Shown in pieces: positions 37,554-46,787 of a DNA stretch of 64,000 nucleotides. A program made the translations under genes and the position numbers. The DNA is from Pedobacter sp. ISL-64 (GTDB lineage Bacteria > Bacteroidota > Bacteroidia > Sphingobacteriales > Sphingobacteriaceae). Position 1 is the stretch's first letter; every line of letters begins with the position of its first letter. The stretch spans positions 186,001-250,000 of the forward strand of contig NZ_JAGGPU010000004.1 in NCBI RefSeq assembly GCF_018613605.1, in the 5' to 3' direction. The notes beneath the pieces were generated by a model that saw only the letters and a program-made list of their open reading frames with translations, ran no database searches and was not told the origin of the DNA.

Positions 37554-37583
37554 ACCGGGCATAAAATGTGTGCCCGGTTTTTA
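37554..37583 (+). terminator. rho-independent terminator
   Basis: ACCGGGCA and TGCCCGGT form an 8-bp stem with a 9-nt loop, followed by a T-rich tail, 14 bp after the lipoprotein stop codon. It separates the transport genes from the enzyme genes of PUL A, which may therefore be expressed at different levels. Confidence 0.8.
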
Positions 37584-37667
37584 TTGGATTTTCTACTATA
37601 ACCTATATCGCAAAAAGAATATGCCCAGGAGAGGTTCCGATTGCATGTATTTAGCATCAACATCGTT

Positions 37668-39818
37668 ATGAAATTGATCAGATTGTTACTTTTTACCGTA
37701 TTGCTATTAAACCTGCATTTTATTTTAAATGCTCAGGGCATTACCTGGACACCAGTAGCGCCCGGCGTGTGGAAAGGTGTATTTGGTATTCCCGAACCTT
37801 ATGATCTTTTAAAAGCTTCGGGTGCTAAACCAAATCAAGAATCTTTAGGCAAATTAGGGGAGGCTATATTTCCTTTTTCTGATCAACCCATAACAGCGCA
37901 GCTTAACGATGGCAAAACGTATTTAAGAATCCCACTTGATAAAACCGAGCAGTTATATGGCTTCGGACTGAATTTTCAAACCATACACCAGCGGGGAAAG
38001 ATCTTGGAACTGCATGTAGATCATTATGGTGGAAAAGATAATGGCCGAACGCATGCTCCGGTACCTTTTTATGTTTCATCAAACGGATACGGCGTCTTTG
38101 TCAATTCGGCACGATACCTTAAAGTATGGGCAGGTACTGCGATGAGGAAAGACAGTAAAAATTTTCCCATACCACAGGATAGAAATTCTGATAAAAGCTG
38201 GTCATCCCGAAACAATGGCGACGAAGTAGAAATTTTAGTTCCGGCAGCTGGTGTAGAAATTTACGTTTTTGCTGGGCCTAAACCTTTAGATGCAATTAAA
38301 AGGTATAATTTATTTAATGGTGGAGGATATCTACCACCGCGCTGGGGGTTGGGTTTTACACAAAGGGTAATGACCCGTTCAACTGCTGCCGATGTAGAAA
38401 AAGAGGTAAATAGTTTTGAAGAAAAGGGCTATCCTTTAGATTTTGTAGGCCTGGAGCCTGGTTGGCAAAGTAAAGCTTACCCAGGTACGTTTTCATGGGA
38501 TAACAACAGATTTGCTGAACCGGCTGCTTTTGTAAAAAGCATGTTGGCCAAAGGGATCAGGCTCAATCTTTGGATTAACCCTTACGTTTCGCCGGATGCA
38601 CCATTTTATAAAGATATTAGGCCCCTAACCGCTTCGCATACCGTATGGTTAGGCGCAGTACCCGATTTTACTTTATCAAAAGCAAAGCAGCTTTTTTTTG
38701 ATCAACTGCAAAAAGACCAGGTAGCGATTGGGATAAGTGGATATAAAATTGATGAAGTTGACGGATATGATTATTATTTATGGCCAGATGTGGCCACTTT
38801 TCCATCAGGGATTAGCGCCGAACAAATGCGTCAAACTTACGGGCTATTAATGCAACGTTATTCGGCAGAACTGTTCAAAAATAGCAATAAACGTACTTTT
38901 GGTTTGGTCAGGGCATCAAACGGAGGAGGTACTTCATTTCCTTACGTAATCTACAACGATTATTATAACCACGAAGATTTTATTACCGCACTCATTAACA
39001 GCGGTTTCGCTGGAGTATTGTGGACACCCGAGGTGAGGGCTTCCAAAACCGGAGAAGAATGGTTACGACGGTTCCAGTCCAATGTTTTTTCGCCTATGGC
39101 CATGATCAATGCCTGGGCAAGCGGAACCAAACCCTGGACTTATCCCGATGTGGAAAAACAGGTGAAGGAATATGCTTTATTAAGGATGAGGATGATGCCT
39201 TATTGGTATAGCGAATCTGCTAAATACCATTTTGAAGGTATACCACCATTTAGGGGAATGAATTTAGAGGAAGGATTTACACAGGGGGTAAAAACAGAGA
39301 AGCGGGTAAATGTTAACCTTGAAGAAAATCCTTACGCAGAAGCCGTTTCGAAAGAAATTAAAGATCAGTATATGGCGGGCGAATACTTGCTTGTTGCGCC
39401 AATGTTTACCGGGCAAACCGAACGCAAAGTAATTTTGCCTAAGGGCAAGTGGTATGATTTTTACACGGGCGCTTTTGTTGGCGATGGCCAGGTTATCACG
39501 GTAACCCCCGGCTTAAATAAGATTCCGGTTTACGTTAAAGATGGCGGTATAATCCCATTGATGCCAGCCTTACTCCATGCACCAAAATTAGGTACGAAAG
39601 TAGATCTCGAAATCCGCCACTATGGAGAAAAAGCCAGTGAATATAATTTATATGACGATGATGGAGAGACTTTTGAATTCGAAAAAGGAGCGTTTACCTG
39701 GAGGAAAATTAAAGTTGAAAGGCTGAAAAACGGCCAGTTAAAGGGAAGCATCTCTAAACTGGAAAAAGGAAAACCGAATACCATTGGTAAAGTAAGTTTC
39801 TCATTTATGACTAAATAA
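37668..39818 (+). CDS. GH31 family glycoside hydrolase
   Basis: The protein has 716 residues with a signal peptide ending LNAQ. The ATG at 37668 is preferred to a TTG at 37641. The N-terminal beta-domain is followed by a TIM barrel with LPPRWGLGFTQRV and the nucleophile region GYKIDEVDGYD (D362). Next comes R-A-S-N-G-G-G-T-S-F-P with its acid/base region, then the C-terminal beta-sandwich with LPKGKWYDFYTG. GH31 enzymes hydrolyse alpha-glucosides, alpha-xylosides or alpha-galactosides. IDEVDG rather than the WxDMNE of alpha-glucosidases makes the specificity uncertain. It begins the enzyme half of PUL A; the next gene starts 1 bp after its stop. Confidence 0.9.
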   Translation: MKLIRLLLFTVLLLNLHFILNAQGITWTPVAPGVWKGVFGIPEPYDLLKASGAKPNQESLGKLGEAIFPFSDQPITAQLNDGKTYLRIPLDKTEQLYGFGLNFQTIHQRGKILELHVDHYGGKDNGRTHAPVPFYVSSNGYGVFVNSARYLKVWAGTAMRKDSKNFPIPQDRNSDKSWSSRNNGDEVEILVPAAGVEIYVFAGPKPLDAIKRYNLFNGGGYLPPRWGLGFTQRVMTRSTAADVEKEVNSFEEKGYPLDFVGLEPGWQSKAYPGTFSWDNNRFAEPAAFVKSMLAKGIRLNLWINPYVSPDAPFYKDIRPLTASHTVWLGAVPDFTLSKAKQLFFDQLQKDQVAIGISGYKIDEVDGYDYYLWPDVATFPSGISAEQMRQTYGLLMQRYSAELFKNSNKRTFGLVRASNGGGTSFPYVIYNDYYNHEDFITALINSGFAGVLWTPEVRASKTGEEWLRRFQSNVFSPMAMINAWASGTKPWTYPDVEKQVKEYALLRMRMMPYWYSESAKYHFEGIPPFRGMNLEEGFTQGVKTEKRVNVNLEENPYAEAVSKEIKDQYMAGEYLLVAPMFTGQTERKVILPKGKWYDFYTGAFVGDGQVITVTPGLNKIPVYVKDGGIIPLMPALLHAPKLGTKVDLEIRHYGEKASEYNLYDDDGETFEFEKGAFTWRKIKVERLKNGQLKGSISKLEKGKPNTIGKVSFSFMTK

Positions 39819-39819
39819 C

Positions 39820-40986
39820 ATGATGCTAAAAATTAAATATGCGCTGTTTTTATGCTTTGTTTTTGCTTTTCAGGCTAAAGCGGGTGATGCCTATACTGCT
39901 GATGCGGCTAAAGTGCTGAAAAAACAAATTTTACAAGAAGCAAAATGGGCGTTAACGCAAGTGCCAATAACAGTTACTGCACAAAGTTCTCCACGAAGTG
40001 CAGGTGGCAGACACGATTACTTTTCGGAAGGCGATTACTGGTGGCCAGATCCAAACAACCCAAAAGCACCTTATATTCAAAAAGATGGGTTAACCAATCC
40101 CGATAATTTTGTTGCCCATCGCCATGCGATGACCCGTTTCAGTAAAATTATTGGAGCCCTGGCAGCAGCTTATAAAATTACGGGAGAGGAAAAGTATGTT
40201 AAACATGCATTTCTACATTTAAAAGCGTGGTTTGTAAACGCAGGAACGTTAATGAACCCCAGTCTGTTGTTTGCACAAGCCATACAAGGAAGATTTACCG
40301 GGCGGGGAATTGGCATTATAGACACCATACAATTGATGGAGGTTGCGCAAGGCATTTTAGTGATGCAACATTCAAAAGCTGCAGATAGCAAAGCATTAGC
40401 AGCGATTAAAAAATGGTTTGCTGAATATTTAACCTGGTTAACTACGCATCAATATGGTAAAGACGAAATGAACGCCGAAAACAATCACGGAACCTGCTGG
40501 ACCATGCAAGTGGCTTCATTTGCCAGGCTTACCGAAAACAAAGTGCTACTTAATTTTTGTAGAGAACGCTACCAAACGGTGCATTTACCTAACCAAATGG
40601 TAGCAGATGGCAGTTTCCCGAGAGAAACTAAACGTACCAAACCTTTTGGCTATTCGCTCTTTAATTTAGATGCGATGGCTACACTTTGTCAAATCTTATC
40701 CGATAACGAAACCAATTTATGGACTTTTCAACTGGCCGATGGGAGAAGTATAAAAAAAGGAATTGAATATCTCTATCCTTTTGTGAACGACAAATCGCTA
40801 TGGCCTTTTCAAAAAGATGTAATGCATTGGGAAAACTGGCCGGTTGCCCAACCCTTCTTACTATTTGGCGCAAATGCCTATCAAAATGAAATCTGGTTTA
40901 AAACCTGGAAAAAATTAGATCATCAACCAAAAGATGAAGAGATAATTAGAAACTTACCCATTAGAAACCCATTAATATGGATGTAA
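39820..40986 (+). CDS. alginate-lyase-fold polysaccharide lyase (PL38/PL5-like)
   Basis: The protein has 388 residues with a signal peptide ending AKAG. The (alpha/alpha) toroid of the alginate_lyase family (PF05426) is marked by GGRHDYFSEGDYWWPDP near residue 65, A-I-Q-G-R-F-T-G-R-G-I-G and NNHGTCWTMQ with H223 as a likely catalytic residue. PL38 members from Bacteroidota act on glucuronan-like or related uronic-acid chains, and PL5 on mannuronan; I favour PL38. The stop of GH31 and this start are 1 bp apart, so they are co-translated. The product would be unsaturated uronates handled by the GH88 enzyme encoded next. Confidence 0.8.
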   Translation: MMLKIKYALFLCFVFAFQAKAGDAYTADAAKVLKKQILQEAKWALTQVPITVTAQSSPRSAGGRHDYFSEGDYWWPDPNNPKAPYIQKDGLTNPDNFVAHRHAMTRFSKIIGALAAAYKITGEEKYVKHAFLHLKAWFVNAGTLMNPSLLFAQAIQGRFTGRGIGIIDTIQLMEVAQGILVMQHSKAADSKALAAIKKWFAEYLTWLTTHQYGKDEMNAENNHGTCWTMQVASFARLTENKVLLNFCRERYQTVHLPNQMVADGSFPRETKRTKPFGYSLFNLDAMATLCQILSDNETNLWTFQLADGRSIKKGIEYLYPFVNDKSLWPFQKDVMHWENWPVAQPFLLFGANAYQNEIWFKTWKKLDHQPKDEEIIRNLPIRNPLIWM

Positions 40987-41032
40987 TGAAGAAACTTTTA
41001 GAAGTTCAGTTAATTCCTATAAATTAATTACG

Positions 41033-42220
41033 ATGAAACTTAAATACAGTATTGCCACAATTATTTTATTAGCCACTCAAACCTGTGTTTTTGCACAAAA
41101 AGTAAATGTTAAAAAAGCATTTCAACAGGCAGCTGATCAAACCAAATTAATGTTGCAGGAAGTAGAAAAAGCTGCCGACCCTGCCAAACCAGAACTAATT
41201 TCGCCAAGAACATTAGATAATGGAAAGCTAAAATTGGTGGCGAGCAGAGATTGGACAAGCGGATTTTTTCCGGGGGTACTTTGGTATTTGGACGAGTATT
41301 ATAAAACCGATGAATGGAAAGCAGCGGCCAGAAAGTTTACCACCTTTATAGAAAAAGAAAAAACCAATGGCACGACGCATGATATGGGTTTTAAAGTTTT
41401 TAGTAGCGTAGGTAATGCATTTCGCTTAACTGGAAATGCCCATGATAAAGCGGTAATTATTGAAGCGGCAAAAACTTTGTCAACTCGCTTTAACCCTAAA
41501 ACAAGCGTGATATTATCCTGGGACCATAGCAGGGATAAATGGGTAAACCCTGTAATTATTGATAACATGATGAATTTAGAATTGTTATTTGAAGCGACGA
41601 GCCTAACCGGGGATTCAACTTTCTATAAAATTGCAGTAAGCCATGCCAATACCACCATGAAAAATCATTTCCGCCCCGATTTTAGCTCGTATCATGTAAT
41701 CGATTATGACCCGAATACGGGTGCTGTGCTGAAAAAGAATACCCATCAAGGTTATAGTCATGAATCTGCTTGGGCCCGCGGACAAGCATGGGGTTTATAT
41801 GGGTATACCATGTGCTATCGTTACACTAAAAATCCAATTTACTTAAAACAGGCAGAAAATATAGCAAAATTTATTTTCGATCATCCCAATATGCCGAAAG
41901 ATTTAGTGCCCTACTGGGATTTTAATGCACCTCAAATCCCGAACGAGCCAAGAGATGCATCAGCTGCTGCAGTTATGGCTTCAGGCTTATATGAATTAAG
42001 CAGATACAGTAACCAAGGAAGTGATTATTTTAAAAAAGCAAACCAGATTTTAAAAAGTTTAAGTACAAACTACATTGCGCCGATTGGTACGGCCAAAGGC
42101 TTTATTTTATTGCACAGCACAGGCTCAAAACCGTCAAATAGCGAGGTGGATGAACCACTGAGCTATGCAGATTATTATTATTTAGAAGCGTTGCTAAGGT
42201 ATAAAAACTATAAAAAATAG
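41033..42220 (+). CDS. GH88 unsaturated glucuronyl hydrolase
   Basis: The protein has 395 residues with a signal peptide ending CVFAQ. The two family aspartates are D117 (THDMGF) and D177 (VIIDNMMNLELL). Further signatures are SRDWTSGFFPGVLWYLDE and HQGYSHESAWARGQAWGLYG. The enzyme hydrates the double bond of Delta-4,5-uronic acid left by lyases and releases the residue. The leader suggests periplasmic action. It directly follows the PL38-type lyase gene and precedes PL6, which fits a lyase-then-hydrolase sequence. Confidence 0.94.
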   Translation: MKLKYSIATIILLATQTCVFAQKVNVKKAFQQAADQTKLMLQEVEKAADPAKPELISPRTLDNGKLKLVASRDWTSGFFPGVLWYLDEYYKTDEWKAAARKFTTFIEKEKTNGTTHDMGFKVFSSVGNAFRLTGNAHDKAVIIEAAKTLSTRFNPKTSVILSWDHSRDKWVNPVIIDNMMNLELLFEATSLTGDSTFYKIAVSHANTTMKNHFRPDFSSYHVIDYDPNTGAVLKKNTHQGYSHESAWARGQAWGLYGYTMCYRYTKNPIYLKQAENIAKFIFDHPNMPKDLVPYWDFNAPQIPNEPRDASAAAVMASGLYELSRYSNQGSDYFKKANQILKSLSTNYIAPIGTAKGFILLHSTGSKPSNSEVDEPLSYADYYYLEALLRYKNYKK

Positions 42221-42261
42221 CAGGCCTAATTACCGATTAAAATAACCAAATAACCTACAAT

Positions 42262-43602
42262 ATGAAATTCAATTTTTGCCTAACAGCTATCCTCATCGGA
42301 TGTTCGATCTACGGATCTGCAAAAGATTACAAAATAAGCACGGCAGCTGAATTAGCTGCGTTAAAACTGTTACCAGGCGATAAGGTAATCGTTAAAAATG
42401 GGGAATGGACAAATCAACAAATGATTTTTAGAGGTAATGGCACACAGCAAAATCCTATTAGGCTAATCGCAGAGCAGGGTGGTCAAGTATTTTTTACAGG
42501 TGCATCATCACTAAAAATTGATGGAACCTGGCTAATCGCCGATGGTATATCGTTTAAAAATGGTTTTACAAAAGGTGAAGATGTGATTGTTTTTTCAGAA
42601 GAATCTGCTAATTGCCGTTTAACAAATTCTTCAGTTGTAGGCTATAATCCACCTGATAAGGCTAAAGAATATACGTTTGGTTCCCTGTATGGTAACCGTA
42701 ACCGGGTAGATCATTGTTATTTTGAAGGTAAAACTAATCAGGGTCCAACTCTTGTGGTGTGGCTATCCGATAAACCAAATTACCACCAGATTGACCATAA
42801 TTATTTTGGCTCTCGGCCGGATATTGGTGGAAATGGTGGAGAAACCATTCGAATTGGTACCAGCACTTGGTCGTTTCATGATTCATTTACAAAAGTTGAT
42901 GCCAATATTTTTGCCCATTGCGATGGTGAAACCGAGATTGTGTCTGTAAAATCTTGTAAAAACACCATCTCTAATAATTTATTTTTCGAAAGCGTTGGTA
43001 CGTTAACCTTGCGTCATGGGAATAATAATGAAGTATTTGGAAATATTTTTATCGGAAATAAAATTGCAAATACTGGGGGTATCCGTGTTATTGGTGAAAA
43101 CCATAAAGTACACCATAATTATTTGCAAGGATTAACTGGTACAGGTTTAAGAGCTGCCATTTCGGTGATGGATGGGCTGCCTAATCCAATTTTGGTAAGC
43201 CATTGGCAGGTAAAAAATGCGGAGATTACAGCCAATACCATTGTTGATTGTACAGAGGCTTTTTCAATAGGCGCTGGAAAAAATGCCGATCGAATATTAG
43301 CTCCACAAAAAGTAGTCATTACCGATAATCTGGTAAAAGCAGATACCAACCCGGTAAGTTGGGCAGATAAAGCAGCTGATGTAACTTTTAGTGGAAATAT
43401 GCTGGATGCAAAGTCAGCCCCACAAGATCTTGGAAAAGGCTTTAGTCTTATCGATGCGAAATTTGAAAAACAGCAAGGTATCTGGAGCTTAAAAGGTCAG
43501 AAAACCGGAGCCAATCTAAATAGCGATCAACTTTCAATACTAAAAACAAAGAATATTGGCCCAAACTGGTTTAAACCGGTGCAAGCAATGGTAGTAAAAT
43601 AA
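42262..43602 (+). CDS. PL6 family polysaccharide lyase
   Basis: The protein has 446 residues with a signal peptide ending GSAK. It forms a right-handed beta-helix with the PL6 core NGGETIRIGTS. The catalytic pair is visible as K230 (VSVKSCKNTISNN) and R251 (GTLTLRHG). Their 21-residue separation equals that of Lys250 and Arg271 in chondroitinase B. The SNNLF and NNEVFGNIFIG repeats mark successive coils. Characterised PL6 enzymes cut alginate or dermatan-type chains; in this gene set a glucuronate- or mannuronate-containing chain is likely. Calcium is usually needed. Confidence 0.92.
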   Translation: MKFNFCLTAILIGCSIYGSAKDYKISTAAELAALKLLPGDKVIVKNGEWTNQQMIFRGNGTQQNPIRLIAEQGGQVFFTGASSLKIDGTWLIADGISFKNGFTKGEDVIVFSEESANCRLTNSSVVGYNPPDKAKEYTFGSLYGNRNRVDHCYFEGKTNQGPTLVVWLSDKPNYHQIDHNYFGSRPDIGGNGGETIRIGTSTWSFHDSFTKVDANIFAHCDGETEIVSVKSCKNTISNNLFFESVGTLTLRHGNNNEVFGNIFIGNKIANTGGIRVIGENHKVHHNYLQGLTGTGLRAAISVMDGLPNPILVSHWQVKNAEITANTIVDCTEAFSIGAGKNADRILAPQKVVITDNLVKADTNPVSWADKAADVTFSGNMLDAKSAPQDLGKGFSLIDAKFEKQQGIWSLKGQKTGANLNSDQLSILKTKNIGPNWFKPVQAMVVK

Positions 43603-43678
43603 ACCAAATTAATAACGATAGCTTGGTTACTGTATTTTAAAAACAAAGGTTTATAATTTCATTTCTTAATAAAATAGT

Positions 43679-45118
43679 ATGATAAAGAAAATCAGCTTCT
43701 TGCTTTTGATATTTGCGTTTTCTGCCCCTATTGCCAAATCTCAGCAGGCATTATCAAAAGATAAAAAAATGGAATGGTGGCGGGAGGCCCGTTTTGGAAT
43801 GTTCATCCATTTTGGGGTATATGCCCAGTTGGCAGGAGAATATAATGGACACCAGCAAACCCGTGGTGGTGCCGAATGGATTATGAACAGGATGAAAATA
43901 CCAGTTGCGGAATACAAAGCAATAGCGGAACAATTTAATCCTGTAAAATTTAATGCTGATGAATGGGTGAGGATGGCCAAAGATGCCGGAATGAAATATT
44001 TGGTGATTACAGCTAAACACCATGATGGTTTTGCTTTATTTGATTCGAAAGCAAGCGATTGGGATATTGCGGATGCCACGCCCTATAAAAAGGATTTATT
44101 AAAACCATTGGCTGCGGCCTGTAAAAAGTATGGCATCAAATTGGGTTTTTATTATTCGCAAGCACAAGATTGGGGAAACCCAGGCGGTGCAGCTGCGAGA
44201 AGGGGAGTGGCCGAAGGTTGGGCAAATCCAGATAGTACACAAATTAACAACTATACTTTAGCCCATAAAGGACATTGGGACCCGGCACAAGAAACTTCAA
44301 CTTTTGCACAATATATAGATCGGGTTGCAGTGCCACAGGTAAAAGAACTGATGACTAATTATGGTGATGTTGCAGTATTATGGTGGGATACACCCACTAA
44401 CATGACCGACGATGCGGCCCTAAAATTACAAACGCAGTTAAAATTACAGCCCAATATTATTACTAACGATAGGTTAAAACGCCCTAATTTTCCTGGTGAT
44501 ACCAAAACCCCAGAGCAAAAAATCCCTAATTTGAGCGAATTGGATGGGCAGGATTGGGAAACCTGTATGACGATGAACGGAACCTGGGGCTTTAGAAACT
44601 CCGATACCAACTGGAAATCGTCAACTACTTTAATTCATAATTTGGTTGATATTGCATCAAAAGGTGGTAATTATTTATTAAACGTTGGTCCAAAACCCGA
44701 TGGCTCTTTTCCGGAAGCAAGTGTAGAACGTTTAAAAGATTTAGGTGGCTGGATGAAAATTTACAGCGAAGCCATATACGCAACTCAGGCAAGCCCTATT
44801 CCGGATCAAGCCTGGGGCAGGATAACCCGAAAAGACCTTAAAAATGGAAATACTACCTTATATTTTTCTGTTTTTGACTGGCCAGAAAATGGCGAATTGG
44901 TAGTGAAAGGTCTAAAAAATGAGGTGGTTTCTGCGCAGTTATTAAACAACAACAATAAAGTAAGCTGGACAAAAGCAGCCGATGAAATGATCTTTAAACT
45001 TCCAATATCGACTCCAAATGAAGTAGCAAGTGTAATTAAGGTTGAGGTGAAAGGCAAAATGCAAACCTGGTTTGGCGAATTAGGTAAAGAGAAAATGAAA
45101 ACCGGATCAATAGATTAA
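43679..45118 (+). CDS. GH29 alpha-L-fucosidase
   Basis: The protein has 479 residues with a signal peptide ending AKSQ. The TIM barrel opens MEWWREARFGMFIHFGVYAQ and contains YLVITAKHHDGFALFDSK, both family hallmarks. The nucleophile is D237 in VLWWDTP. The C-terminal beta-domain follows with LNVGPKPDGSFPE. It is a retaining fucosidase and complements the inverting GH95 upstream, suggesting two different fucose linkages. It is followed 4 bp later by the DUF4955 gene. Confidence 0.93.
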   Translation: MIKKISFLLLIFAFSAPIAKSQQALSKDKKMEWWREARFGMFIHFGVYAQLAGEYNGHQQTRGGAEWIMNRMKIPVAEYKAIAEQFNPVKFNADEWVRMAKDAGMKYLVITAKHHDGFALFDSKASDWDIADATPYKKDLLKPLAAACKKYGIKLGFYYSQAQDWGNPGGAAARRGVAEGWANPDSTQINNYTLAHKGHWDPAQETSTFAQYIDRVAVPQVKELMTNYGDVAVLWWDTPTNMTDDAALKLQTQLKLQPNIITNDRLKRPNFPGDTKTPEQKIPNLSELDGQDWETCMTMNGTWGFRNSDTNWKSSTTLIHNLVDIASKGGNYLLNVGPKPDGSFPEASVERLKDLGGWMKIYSEAIYATQASPIPDQAWGRITRKDLKNGNTTLYFSVFDWPENGELVVKGLKNEVVSAQLLNNNNKVSWTKAADEMIFKLPISTPNEVASVIKVEVKGKMQTWFGELGKEKMKTGSID

Positions 45119-45122
45119 TGAT

Positions 45123-46655
45123 ATGATGAGGATTTTAAGCTGCTTAATTTTATCTGTTATATGTTTTATGCCTGCAACAGCGCAAAAAGTAACACCACTT
45201 TGGCAAGATTTTATAACTGCCAAAGCACAAGGCAAAACACCAAGTTTACCCGATTTTTCGTATGCCGGCTATCATTTTTCTGAAAAAGAAATCCCACCTC
45301 TTTCTGGTAAAAAAGTATTTAATGTACTCGATTTTGGTGCTAAACCCAATGATAATCAGTATGATGACGATGCGATTCAAAAAACGATAGATGCTGCTGA
45401 AAAAAATGCGGGTGGTGGCGTGGTTTTCTTCCCGGCAGGTAAATTTTTATTGGCGAAAGATAATGATAGTACCAAGCAGATCAGAATTTCTAAAAGTAAT
45501 ATTATTCTAAAAGGAAGTGATAGCGGATTAGGCGGGACAGAAATTTATCAGGATAAAATGAGAATTAATGGCAGGCAAATTTTATTTAAACCTGTTGGGA
45601 ATGCTCAAAATAGATTAACAGCAATTACCAAAAATGCCGAACGTGAAAGCTTTTGGGTAGAAGTGAAAAATAGTGCCCGGCTAAAAATAGGAATGGATGT
45701 TGTTTTAAAGCACAGGAGCGAAGAATTCACAAGATTGTACTTCTCACCACTGGTACTAAAACAGCAGTGGACAAGGTTGTTTGGCAAAGATGGTGGAATG
45801 TTGATTAATGAGATTCATACTATTGAAAAAATTGAAGGGAACAGGGTGAAATTTAAAAATCCTATACATTTTGACCTTATTTTAGTAAAGAGTGCTCCTT
45901 TTGAACTTTTAAATTATAATTCGATTGAAGAATGCGGTATAGAAGATATCAGATTTACCAGTAACTGGAAAACTTACCCTGAAGAGTTTGTTCACCACAA
46001 AAATGCGATACACGATTATGCTTATGAAGCGGTAGGTATGGAGTATGTGAAAAATAGCTGGGTACGGAACTGCGAGTTCCAAGATTGGAATGAAGGCTTA
46101 TTCATCCGTTCAGGCTATCAGGTTAGTGTACTGAACGTAAATTTTACAGGTAAGAAAGGTCACGCTTCTGTTCATGCCCGTACCGGTTACGGCGTTTTAA
46201 TTAAAAATTGCAATTTCAATGATGCGCAACATCATGGTGCAGGAACAGGTTATAGTGCTGTAAATACAGTAATTACACAATGTACTTTGGGTACAGACCA
46301 AAATATCGATATCCATTCTGGACAACCTTTTGCAACTTTGTATGATGATATTCAGGGCGGGGTTTTTTACAACCTGGGAGGGCCTGAGCCTGGTCATCCC
46401 CATCATGCTAAATATTTGGTGTTATGGAATTTTAGGCATCAGTCTGCGAAGGAGCAGCACTATAATTTTTGGGATTTGGTTAGAAGGCGGAATTATTCGA
46501 TTGCACTACCTTTTTTGGTGGGCTTTCAATCTAATCAGAAAGTTACTTTTGAAAATGTGGGAATCAATGAATCGCAAGGACATGAAGTATTGCCCCGATC
46601 TTTGTTCGACGCGCAACTTCAATTGCGATTAACAGGAAAGAATATTGCCGAGTAA
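45123..46655 (+). CDS. DUF4955 / pectate-lyase-3-type beta-helix protein
   Basis: The protein has 510 residues with a signal peptide ending PATAQ. The middle starts VFNVLDFGAKPNDNQYDDDA and carries GGGVVFFPAGKFLL, the N-terminal coil of pectate-lyase-3/GH55-like helices. The C-terminal DUF4955 part has H-x-A-R-T-G-Y-G-V and QHHGAGTGYSAVNTVI, then DIHSGQPFATLYDDI with GGPEPGHPHH. Histidine-, aspartate- and glutamate-rich loops there look catalytic. No activity is established to my knowledge; it is probably a lyase or hydrolase acting on the PUL A glycan. Confidence 0.75.
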   Translation: MMRILSCLILSVICFMPATAQKVTPLWQDFITAKAQGKTPSLPDFSYAGYHFSEKEIPPLSGKKVFNVLDFGAKPNDNQYDDDAIQKTIDAAEKNAGGGVVFFPAGKFLLAKDNDSTKQIRISKSNIILKGSDSGLGGTEIYQDKMRINGRQILFKPVGNAQNRLTAITKNAERESFWVEVKNSARLKIGMDVVLKHRSEEFTRLYFSPLVLKQQWTRLFGKDGGMLINEIHTIEKIEGNRVKFKNPIHFDLILVKSAPFELLNYNSIEECGIEDIRFTSNWKTYPEEFVHHKNAIHDYAYEAVGMEYVKNSWVRNCEFQDWNEGLFIRSGYQVSVLNVNFTGKKGHASVHARTGYGVLIKNCNFNDAQHHGAGTGYSAVNTVITQCTLGTDQNIDIHSGQPFATLYDDIQGGVFYNLGGPEPGHPHHAKYLVLWNFRHQSAKEQHYNFWDLVRRRNYSIALPFLVGFQSNQKVTFENVGINESQGHEVLPRSLFDAQLQLRLTGKNIAE

Positions 46656-46787
46656 CGGGTTTAAGTTATTTATAATGAGCCATAAGAAAAAATAGCTAAA
46701 GCAAAGGTTGCTGCTGGATAGTTAATTTGGTAAAAAGTAAACCATTGTATGCTTTTCTGGCTTTAACTGATTTGAAATATATACACA

